The notes under the pieces: generated by a model
Database searches by the model: none
What the model saw: the letters and a program-made list of their open reading frames with translations, nothing else
What the model was told of the DNA's origin: nothing
Shown here: one piece after another, positions 1-7,406 of the stretch
How the letters are laid out: each line of letters starts with the position of its first letter
Position numbering within the stretch: position 1 is the stretch's first letter
Origin: Clostridium porci
Lineage (GTDB): Bacteria > Bacillota > Clostridia > Lachnospirales > Lachnospiraceae
DNA: 32,295 nt
Assembly (NCBI RefSeq): GCF_009696375.1
Contig: NZ_VUMD01000028.1
Location: 1 to 32,295, forward strand
Direction: 5' to 3'
Position numbers and translations under genes: made by a program

Positions 1-487
1 ACATACCTCGGCTTGTTTCAATGAAGCAACCGCCCATATCCAAATCTCGCCCGTAGGCTTCATAGTCAATGTAATTCTGTAAGCTGGGTGGAATATCCCC
101 AAGTGCCTGCAATTCGTCTATGTAGTAATAGGCAACATCTGTCATGGTTTCACAGTCGGGATAATAATAAATATCGTCCTTGTGTTCCACGACTTCTTCC
201 AGCGTCCCGTAGTGACTGATAAATTCGTCCAGACACTCTACGATATAGTCGGGAAGTTCCTCTATCATTTCATACATCTCATTGAGTTCTTCAATGGAAA
301 CATACTCGCCAATCGCAATGGGGAAGTTGTCGGTATCATGGATAGCGTATTCCTCATACTGTTCATTCAAGCCGATTTTTTCTTTTACATCTTCCTCGTC
401 AATGGGGAACGTGAACCAAGCACCGACTAAATAACCCTCATTGTATTTACCGAGATTAGCAATGTAAACCGCCATATCATCTATCAT
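1..487 (-). CDS. ardA: ArdA antirestriction protein (Tn916 Orf18-like), C-terminus cut by window
   Basis: ArdA proteins are acidic DNA mimics that block type I restriction enzymes and protect incoming conjugative DNA. The reading frame starts MIDDMAVYIANLGKYNEG and is very rich in Asp and Glu. It shows the ArdA signatures YVSIEELNEMYEMIEEL and YIDYEAYGRDLDMGG. 162 codons are visible and the frame runs off the left edge; family proteins are about 165 residues, so only a few residues are missing. GAGGTGG sits just before the ATG at 487. The gene follows a second ArdA-like gene by 17 bp, as in the orf18 area of Tn916-type elements. Confidence 0.9.
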   Translation of the reverse strand, partial: MIDDMAVYIANLGKYNEGYLVGAWFTFPIDEEDVKEKIGLNEQYEEYAIHDTDNFPIAIGEYVSIEELNEMYEMIEELPDYIVECLDEFISHYGTLEEVVEHKDDIYYYPDCETMTDVAYYYIDELQALGDIPPSLQNYIDYEAYGRDLDMGGCFIETSRGM

Positions 488-504
488 AAGCACCACCTCA
501 TTTC

Positions 505-1008
505 CTACTCTGGTAGTTCAAAGATACCGTGTTCCGTTACTAAGAATTTCCCGTGTTCCTGCAAGTGAGAAGCGTAGGCTTCAAAGTCAAAGTAGTATTC
601 TTGACAGTCCTCGGATAAATGTTTGAACGTCGGGTCATTCATCAGCTTTTGCCTTGCAACATCTATCATGCTTTTGCAGTCGGGATAAACCGTAATCACG
701 TTCCTGCAAATATAAAGTGCTTCTAAATTCTCAAACACCGTAAGTAGTGATACATATTCTTCCTGCATATCGCTTGAAAGCTGGCGGTACATAAACTCTA
801 ATTCGTTAAGCTGGTACACGCTTGTATGTTCGTGGACTTCATCAGCATAAGGCAACACCTTTTCGATAATGCGGTACGCCGTGCTTTCTGCACCGACACC
901 TAACTTTTCTTCAAACTCGGCAACATCTATCGGCAGGTCGAACCAGTATGATGTTGTTTCTTCGCCAGTTGTTTCTCTCGTTTCCACCAGCACCCTTGTT
1001 TCCTGCAT
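505..1008 (-). CDS. Second ArdA-like antirestriction protein
   Basis: This 167-residue acidic protein has the same layout as the ArdA gene downstream of it. It starts with a short variable N-terminus, then YWFDLPIDVAEFEEKLG (compare WFTFPIDEEDVKEKIG in the neighbour), a TSVYQLNELEFMYRQL segment and YYFDFEAYASHL near the end. By family knowledge it would mimic DNA and inhibit type I restriction. It is less typical than the neighbouring ArdA, so it may have diverged after duplication. An AAAGGA site lies about 10 nt before the ATG at 1008. Its first 27 codons overlap the end of the upstream 98-residue gene in another frame. Confidence 0.8.
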   Translation of the reverse strand: MQETRVLVETRETTGEETTSYWFDLPIDVAEFEEKLGVGAESTAYRIIEKVLPYADEVHEHTSVYQLNELEFMYRQLSSDMQEEYVSLLTVFENLEALYICRNVITVYPDCKSMIDVARQKLMNDPTFKHLSEDCQEYYFDFEAYASHLQEHGKFLVTEHGIFELPE

Positions 1009-1223
1009 TGTTCTTCACGTCCTTTCTGTTGTTTCATCACATCTTTTAAGGTCTGGTACGGCATACCAAACACAAACTTTGAAAAATCTTCTAATTGTCT
1101 TTCTTCATAATCGGCAGGGCTCAGCCGTTTCATTTCACGCCACACCTTACGCTTGTAAGAGGGCAGGTCAGAAATGTATTCACAGCCGACTTTTGCCTGC
1201 ATATCCTTAAAAATATCGTTCAT
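927..1223 (-). CDS. Small conserved ICE protein of unknown function (98 aa)
   Basis: The frame is also open 16 codons further upstream, but the ATG at 1223 is the likely start because GGAGTG lies 7-8 nt before it (MNDIFKDMQAKVG). The first 60 residues look like a compact soluble domain with EYISDLPSYKRKVWREMKRL. The C-terminal third is very Lys/Gln/His-rich and overlaps the ArdA-like gene by 82 bp in another frame, so the real end may be less conserved. The position between the TcpD-side genes and ardA matches small accessory genes in Tn916-family operons. No function is assigned. A terminator hairpin of an inserted regulator module ends 28 nt upstream. Confidence 0.65.
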   Translation of the reverse strand: MNDIFKDMQAKVGCEYISDLPSYKRKVWREMKRLSPADYEERQLEDFSKFVFGMPYQTLKDVMKQQKGREEQCRKQGCWWKREKQLAKKQHHTGSTCR

Positions 1224-1250
1224 GTAATCACTCCAATCTGAAATTTTGGT

Positions 1251-1286
1251 ATGAAAAAAGCAGTCAATCATAAGACTAACTGCTTT
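1251..1286 (-). terminator. Rho-independent terminator T1 after the XRE-membrane gene
   Basis: On the minus strand a 13-bp stem (arms 1257-1269 and 1274-1286, with G.T pairs) closes a 4-nt loop and is followed by six T. It lies directly after the gene ending at 1308 and just before the ribosome site of the next transfer gene. It is nearly identical to the hairpin at 5454-5491. Confidence 0.8.
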
Positions 1287-1307
1287 GTGTGAATATTAAA
1301 TTATAGC

Positions 1308-2084
1308 TTATCCTAATCTCTTTTTAATCTTTCTTTTTAGTTTGAAAAAGAAACTCGTTGAATATTGCTCGTTTTTCACTAATAGTTCATAGGTTTCCAT
1401 AACATTGATTGTATATACAAAACCCAACATTCCAACAGCAAGACCGAAAAATGCAAAGGAATGATATTCTGTCCATGAAATATAGCCTTTCACAGTAAAT
1501 AGAAAGAAAATTAGTCCTGCTATAAAGAGAACAGTACAAGGAACAGCAACTATTACATATTTTTTCTTTTTTGAAGTGTATTCGCTTTTCAATTCTTTTA
1601 GATATTCATAATCAAGTAGTAAAGGTTCTTGCCTTAAAATGTTGTATTCTTGTTTTTCATAAAAAATTGCTACGACAAAAAATATAATTCCTGCCACAAA
1701 GCAAAATGCCATACCTAAATAACGCCAAGTCATATTATCTAAAAACAAGGTATATGGTATTCCAGCAAAAATGCAAAGCATAACCCCTAAAGCAAGATAA
1801 AGTCCTAATTTTTTCTGATTAGCGATAAACCCTACCGACATTTCCTTGCTTACATAATATCCTCGTTCTTCACTATTCTTTACATTCTTTTCGTCTTTCA
1901 AAAGATAATCCGTAGATACTTCAAAAATGTTTGATAATTGTAAAAGCTTTTCTGTTTCTGGAAACCCTTGATTGTTTTCCCATTTACTAATTGCCTGCCT
2001 AGTAGTGCCTATTTGTTCAGCTAGTGCTTCTTGCGATATTCCTTTTTCTTTTCTTAACTTGAAGATTTTTTCTCCTAAACTCAT
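1308..2084 (-). CDS. XRE-family regulator with four membrane segments
   Basis: Residues 5-60 form a Cro/CI-type helix-turn-helix ([17 protein letters not shown], then [16 protein letters not shown]). After a short linker come four likely membrane helices, at about 94-113, 121-142, 176-197 and 208-226, and a basic C-terminal tail. The start has an AGGAGG 9 nt upstream. The gene sits between tcpD and the small orf of the conjugation operon, is AT-rich, has its own palindromic operator region and ends in its own terminator, so it looks like an inserted module. Proteins of this build are commonly membrane-tethered repressors that respond to envelope or peptide signals; that role is inferred here. 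Confidence 0.85.
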   Translation of the reverse strand: MSLGEKIFKLRKEKGISQEALAEQIGTTRQAISKWENNQGFPETEKLLQLSNIFEVSTDYLLKDEKNVKNSEERGYYVSKEMSVGFIANQKKLGLYLALGVMLCIFAGIPYTLFLDNMTWRYLGMAFCFVAGIIFFVVAIFYEKQEYNILRQEPLLLDYEYLKELKSEYTSKKKKYVIVAVPCTVLFIAGLIFFLFTVKGYISWTEYHSFAFFGLAVGMLGFVYTINVMETYELLVKNEQYSTSFFFKLKRKIKKRLG

Positions 2085-2165
2085 TGTGTGATACCTCCTA
2101 TGATTTGATGAATAAATTTTATCAAGCCATAATGTTATATTCTATATTTTTTGAAATGCACATTA

Positions 2166-2199
2166 GCAACTTCAAGTTGCAACCTTGTATAATATACAA
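2166..2199 (-). promoter_or_regulatory. Tandem palindromic operators before the XRE-membrane gene
   Basis: Two 15-bp dyads lie 4 bp apart: one with arms GCAACTT/AAGTTGC at 2166-2180 and one with arms TTGTATA/TATACAA at 2185-2199. They are about 80-115 bp upstream of the regulator start and are likely its autoregulatory sites. The 203 bp between tcpD and this regulator holds no gene. Confidence 0.5.
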
Positions 2200-2287
2200 A
2201 ATTCATAGATTTTTCTGGTAAGTACAGCGTTTTATGTAATACAACATTCAAATTATAACATTCGCATATCAGTACCACAATAAAATT

Positions 2288-2509
2288 TTATGCACCGATA
2301 ATCTTATTGAACAGCTCTAACAATACATCTTTCACACCGCCAGCATTGAATACCAAACCGACAGCAATCAAGGCAACTACCAAGAAGCCGATAAGTTTGG
2401 AAAACTCACGCTTGAACCCTAAGTAGATACCGATAACCACAATCGCCATAAGCACTAAGCTCTGTGCGTTACTTAAAAACCATTGATACAAATTTTGTCC
2501 GAAATTCAT
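2288..2509 (-). CDS. tcpD: TcpD-family small membrane protein of the transfer channel
   Basis: The product is a 73-residue hydrophobic protein with two likely membrane helices, around residues 14-30 and 38-56 (SLVLMAIVVIGIYLGF and LIGFLVVALIAVGLVFNAGG), separated by KREFSK. This matches the TcpD-like subunits of Gram-positive conjugation channels of the Tn916/pCW3 type. It directly follows the DUF3789 gene, whose stop codon touches its start codon, and both belong to the operon with mobT and tcpA. The next core gene on the strand is displaced by the inserted XRE module. Confidence 0.75.
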   Translation of the reverse strand: MNFGQNLYQWFLSNAQSLVLMAIVVIGIYLGFKREFSKLIGFLVVALIAVGLVFNAGGVKDVLLELFNKIIGA

Positions 2510-2644
2510 TTAATTGTCCTCGCTTTCTTCTAATTGTTTCATTTTATAGTCAGCTTCTTTGCCGACATTCAAAATACACATCAAGACTATGCCGATACCC
2601 ATTCCCATAGATACCAGCAGGAAGTCTTTTAATAATACCCACAT
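2510..2644 (-). CDS. DUF3789-type small membrane protein (44 aa)
   Basis: This gene is short: it starts MWVLLKDFLLVSMGMGIG, continues with VLMCILNVGKEADYKMKQLEE, and stops at 2510, next to the tcpD start. It has one N-terminal membrane helix and a charged C-terminal tail. The form matches DUF3789 proteins that sit beside tcpD in Tn916-like elements. TTAGGAGTG lies just upstream of the ATG. Its function is unknown; position and shape suggest an accessory part of the transfer channel. Confidence 0.75.
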   Translation of the reverse strand: MWVLLKDFLLVSMGMGIGIVLMCILNVGKEADYKMKQLEESEDN

Positions 2645-2656
2645 TTTTCATCACTC

Positions 2657-3853
2657 CTAAATTTCTACTAAATCTTTTGCAGGGGTCGTCTGCTGTTTGA
2701 TTATCATTTCATGCTTTTCTGTGAGCTTTGCCTGCTGTTCGATTGTCTCCATGTAATCTGTACCGTTTCCCTTATCAATCTTTTTCAGCATTTTCAAGGT
2801 CGGTGCTACCTGCCTTTGTACCCAACGCAATGTACGATCTAAGGTATAAGGTTCTGGCTTTGTCGTCAGTTTCAGACTTTGCCGATTATCGCCGATAAAC
2901 CAAGCCCAGCGGTCATTGAGTTTCCAGTCATTTTTCCGCTTGTCTGGTTCTTCATCAACAAACCGTACATACTGATTGATGATAGAAAAGGCGGTCTGCT
3001 CTGCGTCGTAATACGTCAGCAAATCCCGTACTGCATAATAGGCACGTTCATTTCTAAGCCGTATCTCAAAACGGTTGATAATATCGGCTTCTTCCAGAGG
3101 TGTCCCTAACTTGACATACTGCTCATAGTCCTTTTCATAGATACAGAAATATACATCAGATTTCAGCGAACCAAGATAAAGGGTACGTCCCATATATTCT
3201 CTGTCGTCCTCGCTGTGCTTGATAAGCTCGCCCGACTGGTAAAACTTATAACTTCTGGACTTTCCGATATATTCCCGTTTTCTGCATTTTTCCGCAAGCT
3301 CTGGAATATCCAAAATGCCCGTATGGTCGTTGATAGCAAGGTCGATACGCTTCATCACGCCACCGTCTATGAGTGCGTCCATGAGAAAGTCATACCAGCT
3401 TCTTTGCTGTGCCAGCAGGTAACTCTCAAACTGTCGGCAACCACGCCCCTTTAACTCTAAAAGGACACCTTTTTCTTCGTCAGCCGACGTATAGATAAAG
3501 ATGTCCCCTAAAGAATAATGCTCCGTATAACTGTAATGTCCGTAATCTTCATGGAGCATATAGTTGATATTCAGTTTTAATATATCTTTGATGATGTGCT
3601 GTATATCCAGCGTGGGAAAACGAATTTTCACATAATCAAACAGCATGGTAAGCGGTGCTTCTGGATTGAACCTTGCCAGTTCTTTATGCAGAGTTTCCAG
3701 AAGTTCCTTTGACGGCTTCATTTTTCCGCTTTCTATCTTGTTGAGATATTCCCTTGTGATACCAGAAGCCACCGCCAGCCTGCCTTGTGAGATACCGTAA
3801 GCAATCCGTTTCTCCCGTAATTCTTTTATCCATTGTTCTTCATTCAGAACCAT
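2657..3853 (-). CDS. mobT: MobT relaxase / Rep_trans initiator (Tn916 Orf20-like)
   Basis: MobT nicks the element at oriT and starts rolling-circle replication and transfer. The 398-residue product has an N-terminal XRE helix-turn-helix (about residues 10-60, IAYGISQGRLAVASGITREYL) and then a Rep_trans-type catalytic region with VMKRIDLAINDHTG and INRFEIRLRNERAYYAV. Length and domain order match Tn916 Orf20 and ICEBs1 NicK-type relaxases. The matching oriT lies immediately upstream, between this gene and tcpA, as in Tn916. GGGGGT sits only 1 nt before the ATG, so initiation may be weak or coupled. The C-terminus is Lys/Gln-rich. Confidence 0.93.
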   Translation of the reverse strand: MVLNEEQWIKELREKRIAYGISQGRLAVASGITREYLNKIESGKMKPSKELLETLHKELARFNPEAPLTMLFDYVKIRFPTLDIQHIIKDILKLNINYMLHEDYGHYSYTEHYSLGDIFIYTSADEEKGVLLELKGRGCRQFESYLLAQQRSWYDFLMDALIDGGVMKRIDLAINDHTGILDIPELAEKCRKREYIGKSRSYKFYQSGELIKHSEDDREYMGRTLYLGSLKSDVYFCIYEKDYEQYVKLGTPLEEADIINRFEIRLRNERAYYAVRDLLTYYDAEQTAFSIINQYVRFVDEEPDKRKNDWKLNDRWAWFIGDNRQSLKLTTKPEPYTLDRTLRWVQRQVAPTLKMLKKIDKGNGTDYMETIEQQAKLTEKHEMIIKQQTTPAKDLVEI

Positions 3854-3871
3854 ACCCCCAATCTGTCAAGT

Positions 3872-3896
3872 GTGAAGTTTTTTAAGGCGACTTCAC
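3872..3896 (-). promoter_or_regulatory. Small hairpin in the mobT leader
   Basis: The arms GTGAAGT (3872-3878) and ACTTCAC (3890-3896) form a 7-bp stem with an 11-nt loop, between oriT and the mobT start. It could be part of a single-strand origin or a leader structure; the sequence does not decide which. Confidence 0.35.
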
Positions 3897-3973
3897 AGCC
3901 GATTTTTACTGGGAAATCATGCCAGAAGCCTTATGTTTCCTATGTTTTTCGTCTATTGTCTATTTGCAAACGT

Positions 3974-4032
3974 ACCCCTCTGTTAGATACCGAGGGGTTT
4001 TACCTGCTGGCGTGGCTTACGCCACACCAGCA
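3974..4032 (-). other. oriT: oriT of the Tn916/ICEBs1 type with adjacent hairpin
   Basis: An inverted repeat with arms ACCCCTC (3974-3980) and GAGGGGT (3992-3998) encloses GTATCTAACA on the minus strand. This is the form remembered for the Tn916 and ICEBs1 nic-site repeats (C-run, GTATCTAACAG, G-run). Directly beside it is a strong hairpin, arms TGCTGG and GTGGC (4005-4016) against GCCAC and CCAGCA (4021-4032), with a TTAC loop. The site lies between tcpA and mobT, the normal oriT place in this family. Confidence 0.8.
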
Positions 4033-4036
4033 ACGG

Positions 4037-5431
4037 CTAGTCCGTGCCGTCGCCTTTCGCTTCGCACGTCGCCGTCCCGTCCTGCCTTGCTTGTGCAAGA
4101 GAGCCGATAGTCTGCAAAAAGTCATGTCCTTTCGGGACTAAAGGCGTGTAAAATTCGCTGATAACGCTTGTTCCCACATCACAATAGCCACGCCCCTTGA
4201 TACGCTTCTGGAAAAACTGCTTTTTCACATCTGAACCAAACAGCATACCGTAACCTAATTCGCTGATACGCCCAAGTCCCACGCGGAAATTGAAGTTATC
4301 TCTGATACCGTCCGAGAAATACTTTGCGTCTGGACGCTGGCAGGCAACGATAAGGAAATATCCTGCTTGCCGTCCTAACATAACGATTTTCTTTAACTGG
4401 CTAAGTAAGCCCACGCTTTCTTTTGTCCCCAGCATTTCAAAAAACGCCACATATTCATCAAAGATAAGAAAGCAGGGTGGCAGTCCCAGATAAGCGTAGT
4501 TTTCGCCCGTCTTATAGTTCGGGTGTCGCTTCATTTCCTCACTTCGCTGTACCATACCCTCATAAAAGGCATTGACGCAATCAATCATTTTTTCTTTGGT
4601 GTGATACACATTTTCCATAACTGTCCCTAAGTCTGCTAAGTCCGCATTTTTCGGGTCTAAGATGTAAAGGACAGCGTTGGTATGCAGTAAGGCTTCAATG
4701 AGCGTCAGCAGAAAATAGGTTTTACCGCCACCAGTCCCACCAGCAATCAGAGCGTGAGGGAGTGCGTCATATTCCCAGACAAGATTTTTCATCAATTTAA
4801 GACAGCCATTTTCTGCCCGTACTTCATCAATAGTAATGCGGTTCGCTATCATATCATAAAGCAGGGTATATTCGATATAACCGTCATGTAAGGTCTTGTC
4901 GGTCAGCTCACAATATAATCCACTTTCCAATTTATCCTCTAACCGTAAAAGCTGGTCTTGATATTTTCCCAGCGTAATTTCACAGCGGATATGAAGCAGT
5001 CCCTTTTCCATTTGATAATAAATCTTTGGAAACCAGACGATTTTTTCCCTTGATCTGCTTTGCAGGTCAGTAAAAAAACCGCTGTCTTGTACGGTATCGG
5101 CTTCATACCACTTATTTTCCAGTATCATTCTCGCCAGCTTTTGACGGTGCAGGAGCTTCTTGAAACTGTCGTAACAGAAGCGGTAATACAGAAAAGCGAC
5201 CAATGCACAAACACCAGTCGCTATCAGTATGGTTATGAAGTTGTAAGGGGAAAGCGTCAAGCCGTTCTCTAACAAGCTGAAATGCTCCCAGTCGGTACGC
5301 ATGAGCTGTTTGATATTCAGTAGCAGGAGAACCGCCACGAATAAAAACAGAAGCGTCCCTATGGAAAAATGGTAGACAAGGTGCTTGTCGCTGGCTCTGA
5401 TACGGTGTCCTCTATTCCAAATCTTACGCAT
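4037..5431 (-). CDS. tcpA: TcpA/FtsK-like coupling ATPase (Tn916 Orf21-like)
   Basis: This 464-residue protein couples the relaxosome to the membrane channel and pumps DNA. Two membrane helices lie at about 22-41 and 64-84. The FtsK/SpoIIIE-type motor has Walker A GGTGGGKT at 231-238 and Walker B CFLIFDEY at 320-327, followed by MLGRQAGYFLIVACQRPD. The length fits Tn916 Orf21. GGAG lies about 13 nt before the ATG. In Tn916 the DUF961 genes are its direct upstream neighbours; here a two-gene regulator module and its terminator are wedged between them, so expression needs read-through or a new promoter. Confidence 0.94.
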   Translation of the reverse strand: MRKIWNRGHRIRASDKHLVYHFSIGTLLFLFVAVLLLLNIKQLMRTDWEHFSLLENGLTLSPYNFITILIATGVCALVAFLYYRFCYDSFKKLLHRQKLARMILENKWYEADTVQDSGFFTDLQSRSREKIVWFPKIYYQMEKGLLHIRCEITLGKYQDQLLRLEDKLESGLYCELTDKTLHDGYIEYTLLYDMIANRITIDEVRAENGCLKLMKNLVWEYDALPHALIAGGTGGGKTYFLLTLIEALLHTNAVLYILDPKNADLADLGTVMENVYHTKEKMIDCVNAFYEGMVQRSEEMKRHPNYKTGENYAYLGLPPCFLIFDEYVAFFEMLGTKESVGLLSQLKKIVMLGRQAGYFLIVACQRPDAKYFSDGIRDNFNFRVGLGRISELGYGMLFGSDVKKQFFQKRIKGRGYCDVGTSVISEFYTPLVPKGHDFLQTIGSLAQARQDGTATCEAKGDGTD

Positions 5432-5453
5432 AAATCATTCACTCCTTTCTGGG

Positions 5454-5491
5454 TACGAAAAAAGCAGTCAATCATATAGACTAACTGCTTT
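5454..5491 (-). terminator. Rho-independent terminator T2 before tcpA
   Basis: The arms 5461-5473 and 5479-5491 are the same 13-mers as in T1, with a 5-nt loop and a run of six T on the minus strand. It closes the inserted regulator module 22 nt before the tcpA start. Confidence 0.8.
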
Positions 5492-5531
5492 GTAAATGTT
5501 GCAAGATATAATCATAAATCTGCATTTTTAG

Positions 5532-5858
5532 TTATATTAAGGTCGCACATATAATGCCAATTACACCAATAGCCAAAAATAACAGTCCAATACCTGCTGA
5601 TTTTTTACGTTTTTCTAATTCTTTTGAGTTGCTTTCACTCATATTTACAATAGGGTATTTTCTTCTTCCGATTAGATACATAAGCAAACCACTTGAATTA
5701 TTCCCACTCATTGTAAATACTCCCCAAAATTTAGGGTGCTTTAATCCTCTGGCTGTTGCGTCTATAACAGTCATATGATAAATCTGAAACACAACACAAA
5801 ACGCTCCTACAAGTGCAACTGCTCCACAAATTACCGCTAAAACTATGTTCAAATTCAT
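5532..5858 (-). CDS. Small membrane protein partnered with an XRE regulator
   Basis: The product has 108 residues, with a likely N-terminal membrane helix at 4-26 (VLAVICGAVALVGAFCVVFQIY) and a C-terminal one at 86-107. A middle loop contains GLKHPKFWGVFTMSGNNSSGLLMYLIGRRKYPIV and a basic stretch KELEKRKKSAG. I do not recognise a named family. It lies 15 bp downstream of a membrane-linked XRE regulator in the same direction, and both are capped by terminator T2. They may form a sensor pair or a small immunity-like unit; this is inference from context. Confidence 0.7.
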   Translation of the reverse strand: MNLNIVLAVICGAVALVGAFCVVFQIYHMTVIDATARGLKHPKFWGVFTMSGNNSSGLLMYLIGRRKYPIVNMSESNSKELEKRKKSAGIGLLFLAIGVIGIICATLI

Positions 5859-5873
5859 AACAAAATATCCTCC

Positions 5874-6281
5874 TTAAAATTTTTTGATTATCTGGTAAAG
5901 TAATGCTGATGAAGTGATAACCATAAGACAAAATATTCCAACTAAGAAATAACGGTTATCTGGTATAAACATATTTAATGCTATCAGCAATGCTACGACA
6001 ATGATATTTACAATAATTGCCCATATCATTTTTTGGTTGCTTTTTACAACATTTGTACTTTCTTCTAAATGTTCAATCATTTTTTCATCACCCTTTAGCA
6101 ATTCGTCAAGACTTATAGAATATAGGTTGCTCAACTCTATTACATTGATAATGTCTGGGTAAGATTTTTCATTTTCCCAGTTTGAAATTGTCTGCCTTGA
6201 TACATTGATTTTTTCTGCAACATTTTCTTGTGTCATTCCAGACTGTACTCGTGCATTTTTAAGTTTCTTACCTATTTCCAT
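5874..6281 (-). CDS. XRE-family regulator with two C-terminal membrane helices
   Basis: Residues 4-60 form a Cro/CI helix-turn-helix (LKNARVQSGMTQENVAEKI, then VSRQTISNWENEKSYP). The linker is acidic. Two membrane helices follow at about 86-105 and 110-131, and the protein ends IIKKF. AGGAGC lies about 10 nt before the ATG. It is a smaller version of the regulator at 1308-2084 and sits in the equivalent setting: an AT-rich insertion in the transfer operon with its own upstream region and a near-identical terminator. It probably regulates its own cassette; the signal is unknown. Confidence 0.83.
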   Translation of the reverse strand: MEIGKKLKNARVQSGMTQENVAEKINVSRQTISNWENEKSYPDIINVIELSNLYSISLDELLKGDEKMIEHLEESTNVVKSNQKMIWAIIVNIIVVALLIALNMFIPDNRYFLVGIFCLMVITSSALLYQIIKKF

Positions 6282-6409
6282 ATTCCGATTGCTCCTTTCG
6301 GTGTCATTGTCATATATTAACCCTCAAATGTCTATCCAATATCTTCGACAAATCCTTTTTTTCCTTGTCAAAATTATTTTACATAGCTTAAATACGGCTC
6401 TTTTGGCTC

Positions 6410-6435
6410 ATTATACTGTAATTTCAGAGTATAAT
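6410..6435 (-). promoter_or_regulatory. Perfect 8-bp inverted repeat upstream of the second XRE module
   Basis: The arms ATTATACT (6410-6417) and AGTATAAT (6428-6435) lie 10 bp apart, between orf22 and the regulator. They could be an operator or a weak stem. A TTGACA-like hexamer lies nearer the gene (TTTTGACAAGG on the minus strand), but no well-spaced -10 is clear. Confidence 0.35.
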
Positions 6436-6448
6436 CTATGACCTAGAT

Positions 6449-6832
6449 TTATTTTTTCGTCTGTCCCTGCGGTACATGGTTCTGTGGATTGCCTGCGTTC
6501 TGATTGCCTTTATTCTTCAACACAATATCCTCTGCCTTTACATACCAGTCCACATCTGCACCACCAAACGTCTTTCTTGATACCGTATCGGCTACGGGAT
6601 TGACAAGCTCTACAACTGCATTGTACGGAAATTCCCTTAACGGCACTTCTGGCGGTACGGACACGGGGATAATTCCACCATGCAGACTACATTTCAAGTC
6701 ATAGATACGCTTTTTAAGCTGGGTACTCGGTGTCCCGTCCTCATTCTGCATAAACACATCACGCACCGCTGTAAATTTTAATTCGCCAAATGTTTTCTCT
6801 TTGTCAATAACAAACCCGTTTGATAATCTCAT
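6449..6832 (-). CDS. DUF961-family protein (Tn916 Orf22-like)
   Basis: This is a 127-residue soluble protein of the DUF961/YdcP type that opens Tn916-like transfer operons. It contains KTFGELKFTAVRDV, then VSVPPEVPLREFPYNAVVELVNPVADTV and a VDWYVKAEDI motif, matching the layout of its neighbour at 6848-7174 (ELKFT/TLEFAG start, VELVNP/VKLVNP middle, YVKAEDIV/YVLVADDIV end). The two are paralogues 15 bp apart. The C-terminal tail is Asn/Gln-rich. Its biochemical role is not established; the position implies early expression in transfer. Confidence 0.85.
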   Translation of the reverse strand: MRLSNGFVIDKEKTFGELKFTAVRDVFMQNEDGTPSTQLKKRIYDLKCSLHGGIIPVSVPPEVPLREFPYNAVVELVNPVADTVSRKTFGGADVDWYVKAEDIVLKNKGNQNAGNPQNHVPQGQTKK

Positions 6833-6847
6833 AAATTCTTCACTCCT

Positions 6848-7174
6848 TTACTTTTCTTCAACTGCTACAATATCATCAGCAACTAATACATAATCGGTAT
6901 GTCCCATATCCCCGATTGCGTAACCTCTGCCGTACAACTTCGGATTGACAAGTTTTACTTTCTGTTCATACTTGAACTTCTTTTCGCCAGCCTGCACGGG
7001 AATTTCCACTACAACATTTTCGCCTTTCTGTACGTCAGAATAAAGGTTATAGCTTCGTCTGGCTAAGACCCTGCGGTTATTTTTATCTCTTTCAAAGATA
7101 GGCTCGCTTTCTCCTGCAAATTCAAGAGTTCCAAAAGACTGTGCCATATCTGGCACGACATATTTCATTTCCAT
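6848..7174 (-). CDS. DUF961-family protein (Tn916 Orf23-like)
   Basis: This 108-residue protein is a paralogue of the next gene (Orf22-like). It has SFGTLEFAGESEPIFERD, then VVVEIPVQAGEKKFKYEQKVKLVNP and YVLVADDIVAVEEK. The ATG at 7174 has GAGG 9 nt upstream. It is the first gene after a 230-bp leader containing a large closed RNA-like fold, which suggests that expression of the transfer operon is controlled in that leader. The gene order adhesin, orf23, orf22, tcpA, mobT is that of Tn916-type elements with an extra adhesin. Confidence 0.85.
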   Translation of the reverse strand: MEMKYVVPDMAQSFGTLEFAGESEPIFERDKNNRRVLARRSYNLYSDVQKGENVVVEIPVQAGEKKFKYEQKVKLVNPKLYGRGYAIGDMGHTDYVLVADDIVAVEEK

Positions 7175-7221
7175 AATGTTTTACCTCGTTTCTTTCTATT
7201 TTGATAAATTGATTGTAATTT

Positions 7222-7340
7222 CTTATTCTGGCGGTTTGGGAAGTACCAGCAATCCCCCAGATAGTAAAGGGTAAAATCAATGCTTCGCACCCTTGACTAT
7301 CCGTGTTCTTGCAGGTTGGTGGCAGACAAGCCAGAATAAG
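7222..7340 (-). ncRNA. Candidate structured leader RNA before orf23
   Basis: A perfect 11-bp pair (7222-7232 with 7330-7340, CTTATTCTGGC/GCCAGAATAAG) closes a 119-nt segment in the gap between the adhesin gene and orf23. Inside it, AAGGGT pairs with ACCCTT, and other short GC-rich arms are possible. This is the leader of the transfer operon, where conAn-type processive antitermination RNAs have been described for Tn916/ICEBs1 relatives. I cannot confirm that it is such an RNA by sequence alone. The 90-codon frame across it lacks protein-like character. Confidence 0.4.
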
Positions 7341-7406
7341 CAAAAGTCTGCCGTTTGACAGCTTCGGCGGAGAGCGTGATTTTTCTTTCATCATACCGTT
7401 ACCGCC

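Noticed and set aside
1251-5493. CRISPR-like repeat from the two identical 37-bp hairpins
   Set aside because: Only two copies, 4.2 kb apart, each a terminator; no spacer array or cas genes.
7122-7394. 90-codon frame before orf23
   Set aside because: It overlaps the orf23 start and the folded leader, and has low protein character; the RNA explanation fits better.
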